A stretch of DNA of 64,000 nucleotides from Paenibacillus endophyticus (GTDB lineage Bacteria > Bacillota > Bacilli > Paenibacillales > Paenibacillaceae), in contig NZ_JACHXW010000033.1 in assembly GCF_014192395.1 (NCBI RefSeq), positions 1 to 64,000 of the forward strand. The letters are read 5' to 3'. Every line of letters begins with the position of its first letter. Within the stretch, counting starts at the first letter, position 1. The notes under the pieces were generated by a model that ran no database searches, was not told the DNA's origin, and saw nothing but the letters and a program-made list of their open reading frames with translations. Positions 61,499 to 64,000 of this stretch are shown piece after piece. A program made the position numbers and the translations under genes.

Positions 61499-61530
61499 TA
61501 TGGTTTTAATTATATAAAGGTGGGACATAA

Positions 61531-62658
61531 ATGACGTTGACACGTGAACAAGTAATAGAAGCCGTCGAATCGGTGACGGCACCATATAAGGCGGATGGGA
61601 TCGCCATCCGCGACATAATGGTTCGGGACCGTCAGGTATCCATGACGGTCCTATGGGCTGGCGCGGCTTCGCATCCCGCGCTTGAAGCCTCGCTCCGCGA
61701 GGCACTGGCGCGCCTGGGCGCCGAAACCGTGCACTTCCGGTTTCGGGCCGAGGCAGCGCCAGCCGCGGGCGCAGGCGCGTCCACGCCGCCGCCTGCGGCT
61801 GCCAAAGCACCGGCCGCGGCTAGCGCCGGCGGTGCCGGCAAAGCTAACGGCTCCGCGCCCATCGAGGGCCACGGTGCCGGTCTGGCCACTGCGCTGCTGG
61901 ATCCTAGCAGCGGCGTGCAGTTCATCGCCGTCGCCAGCGGCAAGGGCGGCGTCGGCAAGTCGACGGTGACCGTTAATCTCGCGGTCGCCTTAGCCCGCAG
62001 GGGCAAGCGCGTCGGGATTATCGACGCCGACATTTACGGCTTTAGCGTGCCTGACATGATGGGCATTGAAGAACGTCCAGAGGTCGTGAACGAGCGCGTA
62101 ATTCCGATTGAAAAGTTCGGAGTCAAGGTTATGTCCATGGGCTTTTTTGTTGAAGACAATAGCCCAATTGTATGGCGCGGACCGATGCTTGGCAAAATGC
62201 TTCGGAATTTCTTCCAGGAAATCGAATGGGGCGAGCTGGATTATTTGCTGCTTGACCTTCCGCCTGGAACGGGGGACGTCGCGCTTGACGTTCATCAGAT
62301 CATCCCCCAAAGCAAAGAAATTATCGTAACGACGCCGCATGCGACAGCAGCATTCGTTGCCGCTCGTGCCGGCGCCATGGCGATTAAGACGGAGCATGAA
62401 ATCATCGGCGTCGTGGAGAATATGTCCTATTATGTGTCCAAGTCATCAGGTGAGAAGGAATATGTATTCGGTCGCGGCGGGGGCGCGCGCTTGGCAGAGA
62501 ACCTGCATGCGGAGCTGCTTGCCCAAATTCCGCTCGGAGCGCCTGACAATCATGTATCCGAGCATGATTTTGCCCCGTCGGTATACAAAGCGGATACGGA
62601 AACCGGACAGCTTTACTTGGAACTCGCCGACAGCGTATTGGCCAAATGCGAAAGCTAA
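61531..62658 (+). CDS. salA: SalA/Mrp, P-loop ATPase iron-sulfur carrier-like protein
   Basis: The 375-residue protein has an N-terminal MIP18/DUF59 domain (about 1-80), an Ala/Pro/Gly-rich linker (about 83-115) and a Mrp/NBP35 ATPase with Walker A GKGGVGKST at 137-145 and LLLDLPPGTGD. The C-terminal CxxC of Fe-S-carrying Mrp proteins is absent (NMSYYVSKSSGEKEY), as I recall for B. subtilis SalA, which regulates scoC and exoprotease genes. The first third is markedly GC-rich compared with the rest. AAGGTGGG precedes the ATG. It converges with gerD. Confidence 0.9.
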   Translation: MTLTREQVIEAVESVTAPYKADGIAIRDIMVRDRQVSMTVLWAGAASHPALEASLREALARLGAETVHFRFRAEAAPAAGAGASTPPPAAAKAPAAASAGGAGKANGSAPIEGHGAGLATALLDPSSGVQFIAVASGKGGVGKSTVTVNLAVALARRGKRVGIIDADIYGFSVPDMMGIEERPEVVNERVIPIEKFGVKVMSMGFFVEDNSPIVWRGPMLGKMLRNFFQEIEWGELDYLLLDLPPGTGDVALDVHQIIPQSKEIIVTTPHATAAFVAARAGAMAIKTEHEIIGVVENMSYYVSKSSGEKEYVFGRGGGARLAENLHAELLAQIPLGAPDNHVSEHDFAPSVYKADTETGQLYLELADSVLAKCES

Positions 62659-62667
62659 TATAAAAGC

Positions 62668-62737
62668 AAAAGCCCGAACGGAGTGTCCCGAAGCTATAAG
62701 CCAGCTTCTAACTTGGACAACCATGTTCGGGCTTTTT
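62668..62737. terminator. Bidirectional terminator between salA and gerD
   Basis: AAAAGCCCGAAC (62668-62679) pairs with GTTCGGGCTTTT (62725-62736), with a further GAAGCT/AGCTTC hairpin inside. A and T runs on both sides suit the convergent genes. Confidence 0.85.
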
Positions 62738-62780
62738 ACAAACGTAGAACCTTCTCATGCAAAGGAATCAGCCAGTCCTG

Positions 62781-63485
62781 TTACATGCCAGAGTCGCTTT
62801 GCTCGTCTCCTGAACCGGAATCATCGCCTTGCTGGTCTTCTTCCTCTGATTTCTGCTCCTCTTCCCCAGAGCCTTCATCCTTTTTCTTATCGACTTTCTC
62901 GTCAGGGTTCGGCTTGAGCTCTTCTTGAACCGCTTTTTTCATTAGATCAAGCACTTCCAAGCGGAACAATGGGTTCTGCATCGCATCCTGCATGAGTGAC
63001 ATGACCTCTTTGCGGTATTGCGTGCTTTGCAGCACCTCAAGGATCATCTTATCCATCTCTGGATTTTTGAGCACCTTAATCAAATCAGCCTGGTAAGAGG
63101 GATCCTTTATTAATTCTTTGTGGATATCTTTGTTTTGCTTATTGACGGATTTCGCGAACTCCCCGGCAAATCGAGGATCTACCATCAATTTTTTAATGAC
63201 CTTATCATACTGCGGAGAGATCAACACATCCTTGACGGCTAAACGAACCTCTTCTTGATCTTGTACCGACAGCAGCTTGGAGGTCTGTCCGGAGTAGCCG
63301 GAGATTTGCTGAGACGATTCCTGAAGTGCTTTTTGCGCATCCTCTGTTTTGAGGATATCGATGACCATGGATTTCAAGTCCTTGTAGCTGACCTGTTCGT
63401 TTCCTCCCGACGGCTCGGCACCGCACCCTGCAAGCACAACCAACATGCTTGGGATAACCAACAATAAAGCCCACCTCTTACGCAT
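62781..63485 (-). CDS. gerD: GerD, spore germination lipoprotein
   Basis: The 234-residue protein has a lipoprotein signal with lipobox LAGC (Cys21), a helical central region typical of GerD (TSKLLSVQDQEEVRLAVKDVLISPQYDKVIKKLM), and a highly acidic, low-complexity C-terminus (EEEQKSEEEDQQGDDSGSGDEQ). GerD is a scaffold of the germinosome in the spore inner membrane. ATG 63485 fits a normal signal peptide; ATG 63494 in frame lies only 2 nt from the AAGGAG site. The gap to kbaA (63486-63777) holds no clear promoter that I can support. Confidence 0.92.
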   Translation of the reverse strand: MRKRWALLLVIPSMLVVLAGCGAEPSGGNEQVSYKDLKSMVIDILKTEDAQKALQESSQQISGYSGQTSKLLSVQDQEEVRLAVKDVLISPQYDKVIKKLMVDPRFAGEFAKSVNKQNKDIHKELIKDPSYQADLIKVLKNPEMDKMILEVLQSTQYRKEVMSLMQDAMQNPLFRLEVLDLMKKAVQEELKPNPDEKVDKKKDEGSGEEEQKSEEEDQQGDDSGSGDEQSDSGM

Positions 63486-63777
63486 TCTTCGCATGCTCCT
63501 TTCTATGTCGGTACTGCTGTATGCCATAAGGTTGACCAATTCGTTCTAAAAGTGATGAATCACGGTCTTATTATGCGCATTGTTCACCGTATTATCATGG
63601 ACAATCGTTAGCTTTTTGTTGTGAACGTGGTAAAATAAAGGGTAATACGGAAGCATTTAAGCATTGCAGTATGCAGTTGTCATCCATAATAGCCATTAGC
63701 AGTGCGATTGACATTGTTATTTAGGGTTGTACCGCATATCGGAGCAGCCGTCATAAACATTCAGGAGGATTCGGAAC

Positions 63778-64000
63778 GTGAATTTAAAAAAGTGGTTTTT
63801 TTTATTTTGGAGCGGCATGGTAGTCGGGGGACTAGCTTGCGTGGTTACCGGTGCGATTATGGCATGGGTCGATCCGGAGTTTGGATTTCTAGGCTTTAAG
63901 GCGGTAGGGTTCAACGCGTTAATGATGGCTTTAGTTGGACTCATGATCGGGGCATTTAGCCAAATGGGCTTTTTCGCATATTTAACGTTAAACTACATCG
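63778..64000 (+). CDS. kbaA: KbaA, KinB signalling pathway activator (truncated by window end)
   Basis: The start is GTG at 63778 with CAGGAGGA 8 nt upstream. The 74 visible residues contain two to three membrane helices and the motif SQMGFFAYLTLN, which matches B. subtilis KbaA (SQMGFFAYLTVH). KbaA is needed for KinB input into the sporulation phosphorelay. The rest lies outside the window. An overlapping frame starting at 63702 is not real. Confidence 0.88.
   Translation, partial: MNLKKWFFLFWSGMVVGGLACVVTGAIMAWVDPEFGFLGFKAVGFNALMMALVGLMIGAFSQMGFFAYLTLNYI

Overview
The window looks like a chromosomal segment of a Paenibacillus-type endospore-forming Firmicute. The grounds are the Bacillales gene order (rRNA operon end - ctsR-mcsA-mcsB-clpC - radA-disA - yacL-ispD-ispF-gltX-cysE-cysS-mrnC-rlmB-rae1-sigH - rpmG-secE-nusG - rplKAJL - rpoBC - str operon - S10/spc/alpha operons - truA-rplM-rpsI - cwlD-salA-gerD-kbaA), the sporulation and germination genes (sigH, cwlD, gerD, kbaA), moderate GC content, strong AAGGAGG-type ribosome binding sites and many TTG/GTG starts. 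The genus is inferred; the phylum and order are clear.

Layout. 1-130: 3' end of a 5S rRNA and its terminator. 220-5040: CtsR-controlled heat-shock/protein-arginine-phosphorylation operon ctsR-mcsA-mcsB-clpC with a perfect CtsR operator at its start. 5050-5550: a Fur-box-controlled IsdG/HmoA-like heme monooxygenase gene. 5519-5676: a cluster of DnaA boxes. 5832-9192: radA, disA, pssA. 9276-11210: an accessory island holding a tyrosine recombinase gene bracketed by two identical inverted 26-bp palindromic sites, then a stand-alone HD-GYP gene and an uncharacterised minus-strand gene. 11805-21114: yacL, isoprenoid genes ispD/ispF, gltX, a cysteine T-box in front of cysE-cysS, mrnC, rlmB, rae1, sigH.

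21429-38569: secretion, antitermination, ribosomal stalk and RNA polymerase genes followed by the str operon (rplGB, rpsL, rpsG, fusA, tuf). S12 carries Arg at position 56, the classical streptomycin-resistance position. 38819-41714: a three-gene ABC importer of the TrpXYZ-like type, inserted between tuf and the S10 operon. 42066-57338: an almost uninterrupted ribosomal protein array (S10, spc, alpha) with secY, adk, map, infA and rpoA. 57339-57689: a noncoding stretch with stacked hairpins before truA, where many Bacilli carry the ECF transporter genes. 58459-59526: rplM-rpsI. 59608-64000: cysH (APS reductase), cwlD, a 7-bp tandem repeat, salA/mrp with a GC-rich 5' part, gerD on the minus strand, and the start of kbaA.

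Most of the window is conserved housekeeping. The strongest candidate for something undescribed is the recombinase bracketed by inverted sites at 9276-10416, which has the architecture of a self-inverting switch, with a degenerate third site-like sequence at 38686-38711 ahead of the ABC importer. Other points are the DnaA-box cluster ahead of radA-disA, S12 Arg56, an adenylate kinase that has lost two of four zinc ligands, inverted repeats over the rpoB promoter region, and a hairpin that may insulate cwlD.
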